Positions 1 to 5,551 of a stretch of DNA of 6,011 bases are shown here, piece after piece. Every line of letters begins with the position of its first letter. Position 1 is the first letter of the stretch. The translations under genes and the position numbers were made by a program. The notes below the pieces were generated by a model, which was not told where the DNA came from, made no database searches, and saw only the letters and a program-made list of their open reading frames with translations. Source of the stretch: Nitrospirae bacterium GWC2_56_14 (GTDB lineage Bacteria; Nitrospirota; UBA9217); assembly GCA_001803705.1 (NCBI GenBank), contig MHDY01000171.1, positions 1-6,011 on the forward strand. The letters run 5' to 3'.

Positions 1-186
1 GGGGCCGCAGGCCGCAAACTGATCATCCGGCTCGATAAGGATGCGAGTCCGCAGAATCAAGCTTATTCCTGCCTGCGACGCGGCGATATCATTGTTTTTG
101 AGGGACTGCGGGACGAGGGGAAACGGTTCAAGGTGGAGCAGGAGACCCGCGTGATCATCCGGCGCGGTGGTTCCGGAAGTTCCTGA
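1..186 (+). CDS. C-terminal end of an unrecognised protein (5' truncated)
   Basis: Frame 1 is open from the first base to a TGA at 184-186, giving 61 residues that begin GAAGRKLIIRLDKD and end in a Gly/Ser tail (RRGGSGSS). The stretch is rich in alternating charged and beta-branched residues (RRGDIIVFEGL, RFKVEQETRVIIRRG), which suggests a small beta-rich domain ending in an exposed tail. I do not recognise the family. There is no Cys pair, membrane segment or nucleotide-binding motif in the visible part. It is read toward the minus-strand pilT unit, so the two converge on the repeat at 209-286. That the frame is coding rests on its being open to the window edge, on codon composition similar to the other genes, and on the lack of a better ORF here. 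The real start lies outside the window. Confidence 0.6.
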   Translation, partial: GAAGRKLIIRLDKDASPQNQAYSCLRRGDIIVFEGLRDEGKRFKVEQETRVIIRRGGSGSS

Positions 187-208
187 TGGGGGAGAAGCTG
201 CAGACTAT

Positions 209-286
209 CCGCAGATTACGCAGATTTCGCAGATTAAAAAAAACTGAATTGTTTTTAAAATCTGCGTCCATCTGCGCAATCTGCGG
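209..286. repeat. Imperfect inverted repeat of CGCAGATT-type units (REP/MITE-like)
   Basis: The left arm (209-235) begins CCGCAGATTACGCAGATT and has three successive CGCAGATT units. The right arm (about 258-286) is its imperfect reverse complement, again with three units (AATCTGCG, ATCTGCG, AATCTGCGG). Between the arms lie an A-run (236-243), CTGAATTG and a T-run (252-256), which can pair and extend the stem. The arms differ by one substitution in the outer part and by a small change plus a bulge in the third unit. Repeats worded like this are, from memory, scattered between genes in many environmental bacterial genomes. It lies between two convergent genes, so a folded transcript could act as a bidirectional terminator or mRNA end-protecting hairpin (inference). 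No transposase or target duplication is visible. Confidence 0.75.
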
Positions 287-418
287 ACAAAAAGGTTTTA
301 CTCTGGTGTTGCGTCTTCTGGATTCAGATGTGTTTTATTCTGGTTGGTCCGGATCTGGAGCACTTGAGGGTGGCGGGTCTTTGGCAGGGCCGTTGTTCAT
401 GGCCGGATGGCCGCGGCA

Positions 419-886
419 TTACCCCTTCGAGTAAACGACCTTCTGAATGGCGCTTTTGTTGATGTAGCAGAGTGCCTTCTCTTTTTTTAAGCTCAGGAAG
501 GATTCAGGCAGGTTGAGGCAGTCCGATAGCCGCGCCTTTTCCTTCGGCACCTCCGCCAGAAGCTCACCGCTCAGTGCGGTGCCGTCGGTGAACAGCGTGG
601 TGATGTCCTCGATATGCATGAGAAGGAAGGCCGGCTCCTTGTCGGAGATTGCCACTTCCAGCACGCTGACGCTTTTCTTATTGATGAACGTGGGGGGTGT
701 GCCCTCGACAGTGAGCGGAAAGAACCGGTTCGCGTCCTCGAGGAACATCTTGATCTTCTGGTGCAGGGTCAAGGCCTCGGGAAAGTATTCGAGAAAGATG
801 TTCCCGGTCCTGGCCTCGCCGCCGACGAGGTGGACCGTCACGAGCTGCTTGTCCTTGGGTACCGCGAACTCTCGCTGCGTCGTCAT
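419..886 (-). CDS. Uncharacterised protein with two similar halves, downstream of pilT (DUF6812-like)
   Basis: A 155-residue soluble protein with no signal peptide or membrane segment. It appears to be an internal duplication. Residues about 15-77 and 94-152 follow the same plan: a beta-strand lead-in (VTVHLVGGEARTG versus ITTLFTDGTALSG), a middle segment with a Leu-rich helix (LHQKIKMFLEDANRFFPLT versus ARLSDCLNLPESFLSLK), then an INK motif preceded by an aromatic residue (F67-K70 and Y141-K144) followed by a hydrophobic strand. The wording resembles the DUF6812 type of small domain as I remember it; the assignment is unverified and no biochemical role is known to me. The ATG at 886 is supported by GAAGGAG at 894-900, 7 nt upstream. 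It begins 19 nt after the pilT stop, so co-transcription with pilT is very likely and suggests a role linked to pilus retraction or its control (inference). Confidence 0.85.
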   Translation of the reverse strand: MTTQREFAVPKDKQLVTVHLVGGEARTGNIFLEYFPEALTLHQKIKMFLEDANRFFPLTVEGTPPTFINKKSVSVLEVAISDKEPAFLLMHIEDITTLFTDGTALSGELLAEVPKEKARLSDCLNLPESFLSLKKEKALCYINKSAIQKVVYSKG

Positions 887-905
887 CCGATTGCTCCTTC
901 GCCCG

Positions 906-2444
906 CTATTCCGCCGCCATGCCGGACAATTTTAAAGAAATGCCCTTGCTCTTGAACATGGTCAGGAGTCCCTGTTTGTCGATGGCCTTGACATAGGCTT
1001 CTTCCGGGGCGACCTGTTTGTCGGTCACGAGCTTGAACAATGCGTCGTTCAGTATGACCATACCCTGCCCCTTGGCGGTCTGCATGATGGAGGGGATCTG
1101 GTAGATCTTGCCTTCGCGGATGAGGTTCGATACGGCGCTGTTCACGAGCAGGACTTCCATGGCGGCGATGCGGCCCTTGGCCTTTTTGCAGAGCGTCTGG
1201 GAAATGACCCCCTTGAGCGAACTGGCCAGCATGGTCCTGATCTGGGACTGCCGGTCAGCGGGGAACTGGTCGATGATGCGGTCAACCGTGGACGCCGCCG
1301 TGGTGGTATGGAGCGTGCCGAACACGAGGTGGCCCGTTTCCGCCGTCTCGATGGCGATGCCGATGGTCTCGAGGTCGCGCATCTCGCCCACGAGCACGAT
1401 GTCGGGGTCCTCGCGGAGCGCGGCCCGGAGCGCGTTGCTGAATGACTTGGTGTGGACGTGCACCTCGCGCTGGTTGATGAGGCAGTTCTTCTTGGGGTGC
1501 ACGAACTCAATGGGGTCCTCGATGGTGATGATGTGGTCCTTGCGGTTGCGGTTGATGAAATCCACGAGCGCGCAGAGCGTCGTCGATTTGCCCGACCCCG
1601 TGGGCCCCGTGACCAGGACGAGCCCTTTGCTGAGGAAACAGAGGTCGAGGATCTCCTTGGAGAGGCCGAGTTTCTCTGCGGTCACGATCTCCATGGGGAT
1701 CTGCCGGAACACTCCGCCGAGACCGAAACGGTCCATGAAGATATTGACGCGGAAGCGCGCCAGACCCGGGATCTCATGGGCGAAGTCCGTATCGTGGGTG
1801 TCATCGAACTGGGTCGTGTTGTGGGGCGGCATGATGCTGTAGATCAGCTTCTTCATCCGCTCCGGGGTGACGGCCGGCTGGTCCGCCAGTTCCATCATGT
1901 CGCCGTGCAGCCGGATCATGGGTTTGTGGTTTGAGGTGAGGTGGAGGTCCGACGCGTTCATGCCGAACATCTTCCGGAGCAGGACGTTGATCTCGGGTTC
2001 AGGGCCGGCGCCGACGGGTTTGGCGGCAGGCGCGGTGACCGGGGCCGTCTGGGGTTCGGGCTCGTCGGTAATGACCTCGGGTTCAAAGTCAGGTTCTATG
2101 CCGGAATCGATCTCGGGTTCCAGCTCAGGCTTGGCAATCGGTTTGACGCCGTCCGTCTGCGAGATCACCGCCCGGACCTGTTCTCCCTGGGCCATGAACA
2201 TGATGGTGTGGGTCTTGGCGTTATACTGATACTCGAAGTTCGTTGCTTTTTTTTGCGTGATGCTCTGCTTGTTGGCAAGGGGGGCGATTTCGGTGAGGAG
2301 GGCGATGATCTGGGGTGATGAAAGCACCTGGTTGAGCATCGCCTTGGTGCCGAGCCGCGTGCGCATCATGGGCTCTTTTCCGGTTTCGAGAAGGATCTCT
2401 TGCTGGGGCTGCAGTCGTTCGATCAGTTTGTCGAGCTGGCTCAT
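906..2444 (-). CDS. pilT: Type IV pilus retraction ATPase PilT with an N-terminal extension
   Basis: A cytoplasmic hexameric ATPase of the PilT/GspE secretion superfamily, which depolymerises type IV pili to power twitching. Residues 151-512 make a normal-length PilT: a PAS-like N-domain (about 151-250, with ASDLHLT and FRVNIF), Walker A GPTGSGKS (280-287), Asp box IEDPIEFVH (308-316), Walker B with catalytic Glu in VGEMRD (E354), His box around H372 and H379, and AVSNLIRE (437-444), a near match to the AIRNLIRE retraction motif of PilT. The INQREV and GEMRDLETI wording favours PilT over PilU or PilB. The oddity is about 150 extra N-terminal residues: residues 16-96 look like a degenerate copy of the PAS-like domain, and residues 101-150 are a Glu/Pro/Ala-rich linker. 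The ATG at 2444 has GAGGGA at 2454-2459, 9 nt upstream. No pilB, pilC or pilin gene is in view. The gene ends in TAG. Confidence 0.96.
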   Translation of the reverse strand: MSQLDKLIERLQPQQEILLETGKEPMMRTRLGTKAMLNQVLSSPQIIALLTEIAPLANKQSITQKKATNFEYQYNAKTHTIMFMAQGEQVRAVISQTDGVKPIAKPELEPEIDSGIEPDFEPEVITDEPEPQTAPVTAPAAKPVGAGPEPEINVLLRKMFGMNASDLHLTSNHKPMIRLHGDMMELADQPAVTPERMKKLIYSIMPPHNTTQFDDTHDTDFAHEIPGLARFRVNIFMDRFGLGGVFRQIPMEIVTAEKLGLSKEILDLCFLSKGLVLVTGPTGSGKSTTLCALVDFINRNRKDHIITIEDPIEFVHPKKNCLINQREVHVHTKSFSNALRAALREDPDIVLVGEMRDLETIGIAIETAETGHLVFGTLHTTTAASTVDRIIDQFPADRQSQIRTMLASSLKGVISQTLCKKAKGRIAAMEVLLVNSAVSNLIREGKIYQIPSIMQTAKGQGMVILNDALFKLVTDKQVAPEEAYVKAIDKQGLLTMFKSKGISLKLSGMAAE

Positions 2445-2473
2445 GCGGGCGTTTCCCTCGTAGTTGGATTCAC

Positions 2474-2502
2474 TCAGGGGGGACGGCTTCCCGCTTCCCT
2501 GA
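2474..2502 (-). other. Weak hairpin in the flavoprotein-pilT spacer
   Basis: TCAGGG (2474-2479) pairs with CCCTGA (2497-2502), and inside it GGGA (2480-2483) pairs with TCCC (2489-2492), leaving GCTT (2493-2496) bulged. It sits in the 101-nt gap after the flavoprotein stop codon and before the pilT ribosome site. No T-run follows on the minus strand, so it is not a convincing intrinsic terminator; it could be an mRNA processing structure or chance. I saw no good promoter for pilT in this gap, so read-through from the upstream gene is possible. Confidence 0.25.
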
Positions 2503-2545
2503 ACAAGGACGGCTGATCTCTGTTTTCAGGTTCTCGGCCGGCGCC

Positions 2546-3640
2546 TCACTTGCCCGAAAGCTCCCGCATCAGCTCTTTGACCGAAAGGATGCGGTCAACA
2601 TGCGATGCATTCGTTCCAACTGTGTACAACGCCTCTTCCTTATCAGTATTATAGCCGCCGGAGCTCAAAAGTCCATTGCAGATGCAAAAAAAGTTCTCGT
2701 TGCTTTCCTTGGCACCGCAGATCGTGTATTTGCCTTCAGCGTCTCTTTGCAGCACGTACCCTTTGTCGCATTTGGGCTGTCTGAGCCGCTTGAGCGCCGA
2801 TACATACATGGGGGACTGCTTAATGACGCGGAAGGGAAGGCCGCAGGGAGATCCGGGACGGTGCGCCACGACAATGTCCTCGTCCTTGGCGGCGACCACG
2901 GCCTGTTTGAAGGCCTCGGAGGCGCTGCTTTCCTCGGTGGCCAGGAACCTCGTTCCCATCTGGACGCCGGCTGCTCCCATCTGCTGATAGCGGACGATGT
3001 CCTCGTAGGTATAGATGCCGCCGGCAACGATAACGGGAATATCTCCGTATTTCAATGCCATGTCCTTGACCGGCGGGAAAAGGTTCTCGAGCTTGTTGCA
3101 TTCAAGCTCCACGTCGTCGATACGGAACCCGAGGTGTCCGCCGGCAAGGGGGCCTTCGAGCACTACGGCATCGGGCCGGTAGCCGAGTTTTTCCCATTTT
3201 TTGCAGATGATATCGAGTGCGCGGGCCGAAGATACGATCGGGATGAGGGCGGTGTCCTTGGGCGGCTGGATCGCGGGCAGGTTCAGCGGCAGGCCAGCGC
3301 CGGAGACGATCGCATCGGCCCCTGCATCAATGGCGCCCTTTACCGAGTCGTTGTAATCCCGAAACAGGGCCCACATGATGTTAATGCCTGCATACCCGCC
3401 TTCCTTGGCCCGGGACACCTCTTCGTATGCTGCTTCGTAGGAATTGAGCTTTTTGCCGGTCCGTTTTGAGACCAGCCGGTCCAGACAGGCGCTCGAAACA
3501 AGTCCGGCGCCGCCTTCCCGGGCAACGGCACTGGCCAGCGGGAACAAGGAGACGCCAACGCCCATTCCGCCCTGAATGATCGGGATGGGTATTTTTTTTC
3601 CTTTAATAATAAGTGGTTGCAGTTTAGGTCTTGATATCAA
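2546..3640 (-). CDS. Nitronate monooxygenase / FabK-like FMN flavoprotein
   Basis: A 364-residue TIM-barrel flavoprotein of the nitronate monooxygenase (2-nitropropane dioxygenase)/FabK enoyl-ACP reductase superfamily. FMN-barrel signatures are in the expected order: IIQGGMGVGVS (21-31), GINIMWAL (85-92), SGAGLPLNLP (113-122), EGPLAGGHLGF (162-172) with the conserved His169, PVIVAGGIYTYEDI (202-215) and GVQMGTRFLATEES (225-238). Members oxidise alkyl nitronates or reduce enoyl-ACP; sequence alone does not decide the substrate, so no symbol is given. The C-terminal part carries Cys266, 291, 308, 319 and 321, including a CIC motif, unlike minimal NMO or FabK. The start is TTG at 3640: it is the first start codon after the in-frame stop at 3659-3661, a purine-rich AGGGGG lies just upstream, and a later Met (M26) would cut into the flavin-binding GGMG loop. 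It is divergent from purH. The gene ends in TGA. Confidence 0.9.
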   Translation of the reverse strand: MISRPKLQPLIIKGKKIPIPIIQGGMGVGVSLFPLASAVAREGGAGLVSSACLDRLVSKRTGKKLNSYEAAYEEVSRAKEGGYAGINIMWALFRDYNDSVKGAIDAGADAIVSGAGLPLNLPAIQPPKDTALIPIVSSARALDIICKKWEKLGYRPDAVVLEGPLAGGHLGFRIDDVELECNKLENLFPPVKDMALKYGDIPVIVAGGIYTYEDIVRYQQMGAAGVQMGTRFLATEESSASEAFKQAVVAAKDEDIVVAHRPGSPCGLPFRVIKQSPMYVSALKRLRQPKCDKGYVLQRDAEGKYTICGAKESNENFFCICNGLLSSGGYNTDKEEALYTVGTNASHVDRILSVKELMRELSGK

Positions 3641-3643
3641 GTT

Positions 3644-3649
3644 GCCCCC
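3644..3649 (-). promoter_or_regulatory. Ribosome binding site for the TTG-started flavoprotein
   Basis: AGGGGG on the minus strand ends 4 nt before the TTG start at 3640. The spacing is a little short, but no ATG or GTG is available in frame between the preceding stop (3659-3661) and the first conserved motif. The weak start codon and tight spacing suggest modest translation (inference). Confidence 0.6.
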
Positions 3650-3739
3650 TGTACATTTTCATGCACTGCTCGTTGATGGTAGCTCGTATCCATCCTGACG
3701 TGCCATTATGCGCCTTATCGCAGAAAAATAAGGAAAAAA

Positions 3740-3781
3740 CGTTGTTCACTATACCATAAGAAAAAACCAGATTCAACAACG
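3740..3781. repeat. 7-bp inverted repeat framing the flavoprotein promoter
   Basis: CGTTGTT (3740-3746) and AACAACG (3775-3781) are exact reverse complements, with arm centres 35 bp apart. One arm covers the expected transcription start and the other overlaps the -35 box of the minus-strand promoter. This arrangement could be a paired operator, but 7-bp arms can occur by chance. Confidence 0.3.
3748..3776 (-). promoter_or_regulatory. Sigma70-like promoter for the flavoprotein gene
   Basis: On the minus strand, TTGAAT (3776-3771) is a -35 box and TATAGT (3753-3748) a -10 box, with exactly 17 nt between them. TGG directly precedes the -10 hexamer, giving an extended -10 (TGnTATAGT). The expected start point is near 3741, leaving a leader of about 100 nt before the TTG start. 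The leader contains a small inverted repeat, CCTTAT (3713-3718) and ATAAGG (3728-3733). The position in an AT-rich, divergent intergenic region supports the call. Confidence 0.6.
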
Positions 3782-3829
3782 AAATTTCAAACAGGAGTCG
3801 CAAACAGGCAGGGGATTCGGCCGGAGGAC

Positions 3830-3843
3830 CCTGCGATCGCAGG
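3830..3843. promoter_or_regulatory. Perfect 14-bp palindrome beside the purH promoter (possible operator)
   Basis: CCTGCGATCGCAGG is a perfect palindrome of 14 bp ending 6 nt before the purH -35 box. It lies between the two divergent promoters, a typical place for a dimeric regulator site. It does not match the E. coli PurR consensus (ACGCAAACGTTTGCGT type) closely. No regulator gene is in the window. Confidence 0.4.
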
Positions 3844-3849
3844 TGCTCA

Positions 3850-3878
3850 TTGACTTCAGAAAGGTTTTCGGTTACTAT
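3850..3878 (+). promoter_or_regulatory. Sigma70-like promoter for purH
   Basis: TTGACT (3850-3855, five of six consensus bases) and TACTAT (3873-3878, four of six) are separated by 17 nt. The predicted start is near 3885, giving a leader of under 40 nt before the GTG at 3923. That is too short for a ZTP or purine riboswitch, so any purine control would be at the promoter. Confidence 0.6.
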
Positions 3879-3910
3879 TCCCCTGCTTTCATCTATTTTA
3901 CTCATTCAAC

Positions 3911-3916
3911 AGGAGG
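3911..3916 (+). promoter_or_regulatory. Ribosome binding site fixing the GTG start of purH
   Basis: A consensus AGGAGG lies 6 nt before the GTG at 3923. This fixes the start: the protein then begins MGKVTRALISVSHKEG, matching where PurH proteins normally begin. Confidence 0.85.
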
Positions 3917-3922
3917 GTTCCC

Positions 3923-5482
3923 GTGGGCAAAGTGACGCGCGCGCTCATCAGTGTTTCTCACAAAGAAGGTGTCCTGGATTTTGCCAAGGGGATCGAAAAA
4001 CTGGGGATCGAGATCCTGTCGACCGGAGGAACGGCCAAACTGCTCCGTGACGGAGGCGTGAAGGTCAAGGACGTGTCGGAGTTCACGGGATTTCCCGAGA
4101 TGCTGGACGGCAGGGTCAAGACCCTGCATCCCAAGGTCCACGGCGGGCTCCTGGGACGGCGGGGCAACCCCGAGCACATGAAAGCGTGGAAAGAGCACGG
4201 CATCGAACCCATCGATCTGGTGGTGGTGAATCTCTATCCTTTCGAGCAGACCGTGGCAAAGCCCGGCTGCACCCTCGATGACGCCATTGAGAACATCGAC
4301 ATCGGCGGCCCGACCATGCTGAGGTCGGCTGCCAAGAACTATACGGACGTGGCCGTGGTGGTATCGCCCCGCGACTATGGCCGGGTGCTCGACGAGCTGA
4401 AGCTGACCGGCGAGGTGTCCTTAAAGACCCGCTTCGAGCTCTGCCGCACCGTGTTCCTGCACACGGCGCGCTACGACAGCGCCATCTCGGCCTGGCTCGA
4501 CAACCAGGTGCCGGCCGACGAAAAGACGCGCTTCCCCAACATCCTGACGCTCCAGTTCGAAAAAGTGCAGAACCTGCGCTACGGCGAGAACCCTCACCAG
4601 CAGGGCGCGTTCTACCGGGAGTTCGGGCGCAAAGAGCCTTCCGTTGCGAATGCCCGGCAGCTCCAGGGCAAGGAGATGTCCTTTAACAACTTTCTTGACG
4701 CCAACAGCGCCCTCGAACTCGTAAAAGAGTACAGCCCGGTCGCGGCGGTCATCGTGAAGCATAACAACCCCTGCGGCGCGGCAACCGGGACGTCCCTGGC
4801 CGACGCCTACCGCAAAGCGCGCGACTGCGATCCGGTCTCGGCCTTCGGCGGCGTCATCGCCTTCAACCACCTGGTGGACCTCGAAACGGCAAAGGAGATC
4901 ACCGCCACCTTCGTCGAGGTGGTCGTGGCGCCGGAGTTCGCGCCCGAGGCGCTGGAAGAGCTCAAGCGGAAGAAGGACCTGCGGCTCCTCGATATCGGAC
5001 CGGCGATCACCGGGACGCCCGAGGGCATGGACCTCAAGAAGATCACGGGCGGCCTCATCTACCAGGACCGCGACCTCGGGAAGATCGCGGACATCAGAAA
5101 ACTCACGGTGGCGACGAAACGCACGCCCACCGACGAAGAATACGAAGCGCTGGCTTTCGCCTGGAAGGTATGCAAACATGTCAAGTCGAACGCCATCATC
5201 TTCGCCGCGCGCGACCGTACCCTCGGCATCGGCGCGGGCCAGATGAGCCGCCTCGATTCCGTGCGCATCGCCGTGATGAAGGCCCAGTCCCCGCTCAAAG
5301 GGAGCGTGCTTGCATCGGATGCGTTCTTTCCGTTCCGCGACGGGCTGGACGAGGCGGCCAAGGCCGGCATCACCGCGGTGATCCAGCCCGGCGGGTCGCT
5401 CAAGGATGAAGAAGTGATCAAGGCCGCGAACGAGCAGGGCCTCGCCATGGTCATGACGGGGATGCGTCACTTCAGGCATTGA
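3923..5482 (+). CDS. purH: Bifunctional AICAR transformylase / IMP cyclohydrolase PurH
   Basis: PurH carries out the last two steps of de novo purine synthesis in the cytoplasm: it formylates AICAR with 10-formyl-tetrahydrofolate to FAICAR, then closes the ring to IMP. The 519-residue length is typical. The N-terminal MGS-like cyclohydrolase domain (about 1-150) shows ILSTGGTAKLL (31-41), GFPEMLDGRVKTLHPKVHGG (56-75) with Lys66, NLYPFEQ (103-109) with Tyr105, NIDIGGPTMLRSAAKN (124-139) with Asp126 and Lys138. The transformylase domain shows RYGENPHQ (219-226), KHNNPCG (279-285) with the catalytic Lys279-His280 pair, SAFGGVIAFN (306-315) and FFPFRDG (468-474), and ends in a C-terminal MRHFRH. 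No key residue is missing. Wording is close to Geobacter-type PurH. It starts at GTG behind its own promoter, is divergent from the flavoprotein, and is followed 69 nt later by a TPR gene on the same strand. Confidence 0.99.
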   Translation: MGKVTRALISVSHKEGVLDFAKGIEKLGIEILSTGGTAKLLRDGGVKVKDVSEFTGFPEMLDGRVKTLHPKVHGGLLGRRGNPEHMKAWKEHGIEPIDLVVVNLYPFEQTVAKPGCTLDDAIENIDIGGPTMLRSAAKNYTDVAVVVSPRDYGRVLDELKLTGEVSLKTRFELCRTVFLHTARYDSAISAWLDNQVPADEKTRFPNILTLQFEKVQNLRYGENPHQQGAFYREFGRKEPSVANARQLQGKEMSFNNFLDANSALELVKEYSPVAAVIVKHNNPCGAATGTSLADAYRKARDCDPVSAFGGVIAFNHLVDLETAKEITATFVEVVVAPEFAPEALEELKRKKDLRLLDIGPAITGTPEGMDLKKITGGLIYQDRDLGKIADIRKLTVATKRTPTDEEYEALAFAWKVCKHVKSNAIIFAARDRTLGIGAGQMSRLDSVRIAVMKAQSPLKGSVLASDAFFPFRDGLDEAAKAGITAVIQPGGSLKDEEVIKAANEQGLAMVMTGMRHFRH

Positions 5483-5489
5483 GTTCCAC

Positions 5490-5511
5490 CGCTCTTTTTC
5501 GGCGCAGAGCG
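5490..5511 (+). other. Weak hairpin just after purH
   Basis: CGCTCT (5490-5495) and AGAGCG (5506-5511) form a 6-bp stem with a 10-nt loop, starting 7 nt after the purH stop codon. No T-run follows (the next bases are CGGCCCTTTG), so it is a poor intrinsic terminator. It may only weaken read-through into the TPR gene, or may be chance. Confidence 0.25.
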
Positions 5512-5551
5512 CGGCCCTTTGATACCACGATCAGGAGCAGACAGGCGGTCC

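Noticed and set aside
186..434. 82-codon plus-strand ORF after the first gene
   Set aside because: It reads straight through the CGCAGATT inverted repeat, giving the RRLRRFRRLKK run, and overlaps the end of the gene at 419-886. Its protein resembles nothing.
1108..1842. 244-codon ORF antisense to pilT
   Set aside because: It mirrors the conserved ATPase core in the opposite strand. Ser/Met/Arg-rich composition marks it as a shadow.
2445..2545. Separate promoter for pilT in the spacer
   Set aside because: No -35/-10 pair with sensible spacing was found on the minus strand, so none is called.
2600..3469. 289-codon ORF antisense to the flavoprotein
   Set aside because: It overlaps entirely with a gene supported by ordered flavin-barrel motifs and has no ribosome site or family likeness.
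3624..3905. 93-codon minus-strand ORF upstream of the flavoprotein
   Set aside because: No ribosome site precedes its ATG, it covers both divergent promoters and the palindrome, and it overlaps the flavoprotein start. It is more likely control-region sequence. A real leader peptide cannot be fully excluded.
3885..3922. Possible purine or ZTP riboswitch before purH
   Set aside because: The leader from the predicted start point is under 40 nt and shows no conserved aptamer motif.
4421..5479. 352-codon ORF antisense to purH
   Set aside because: It is a high-GC shadow of a certain gene, Arg/Asp/His/Gly-rich with no recognisable domain.
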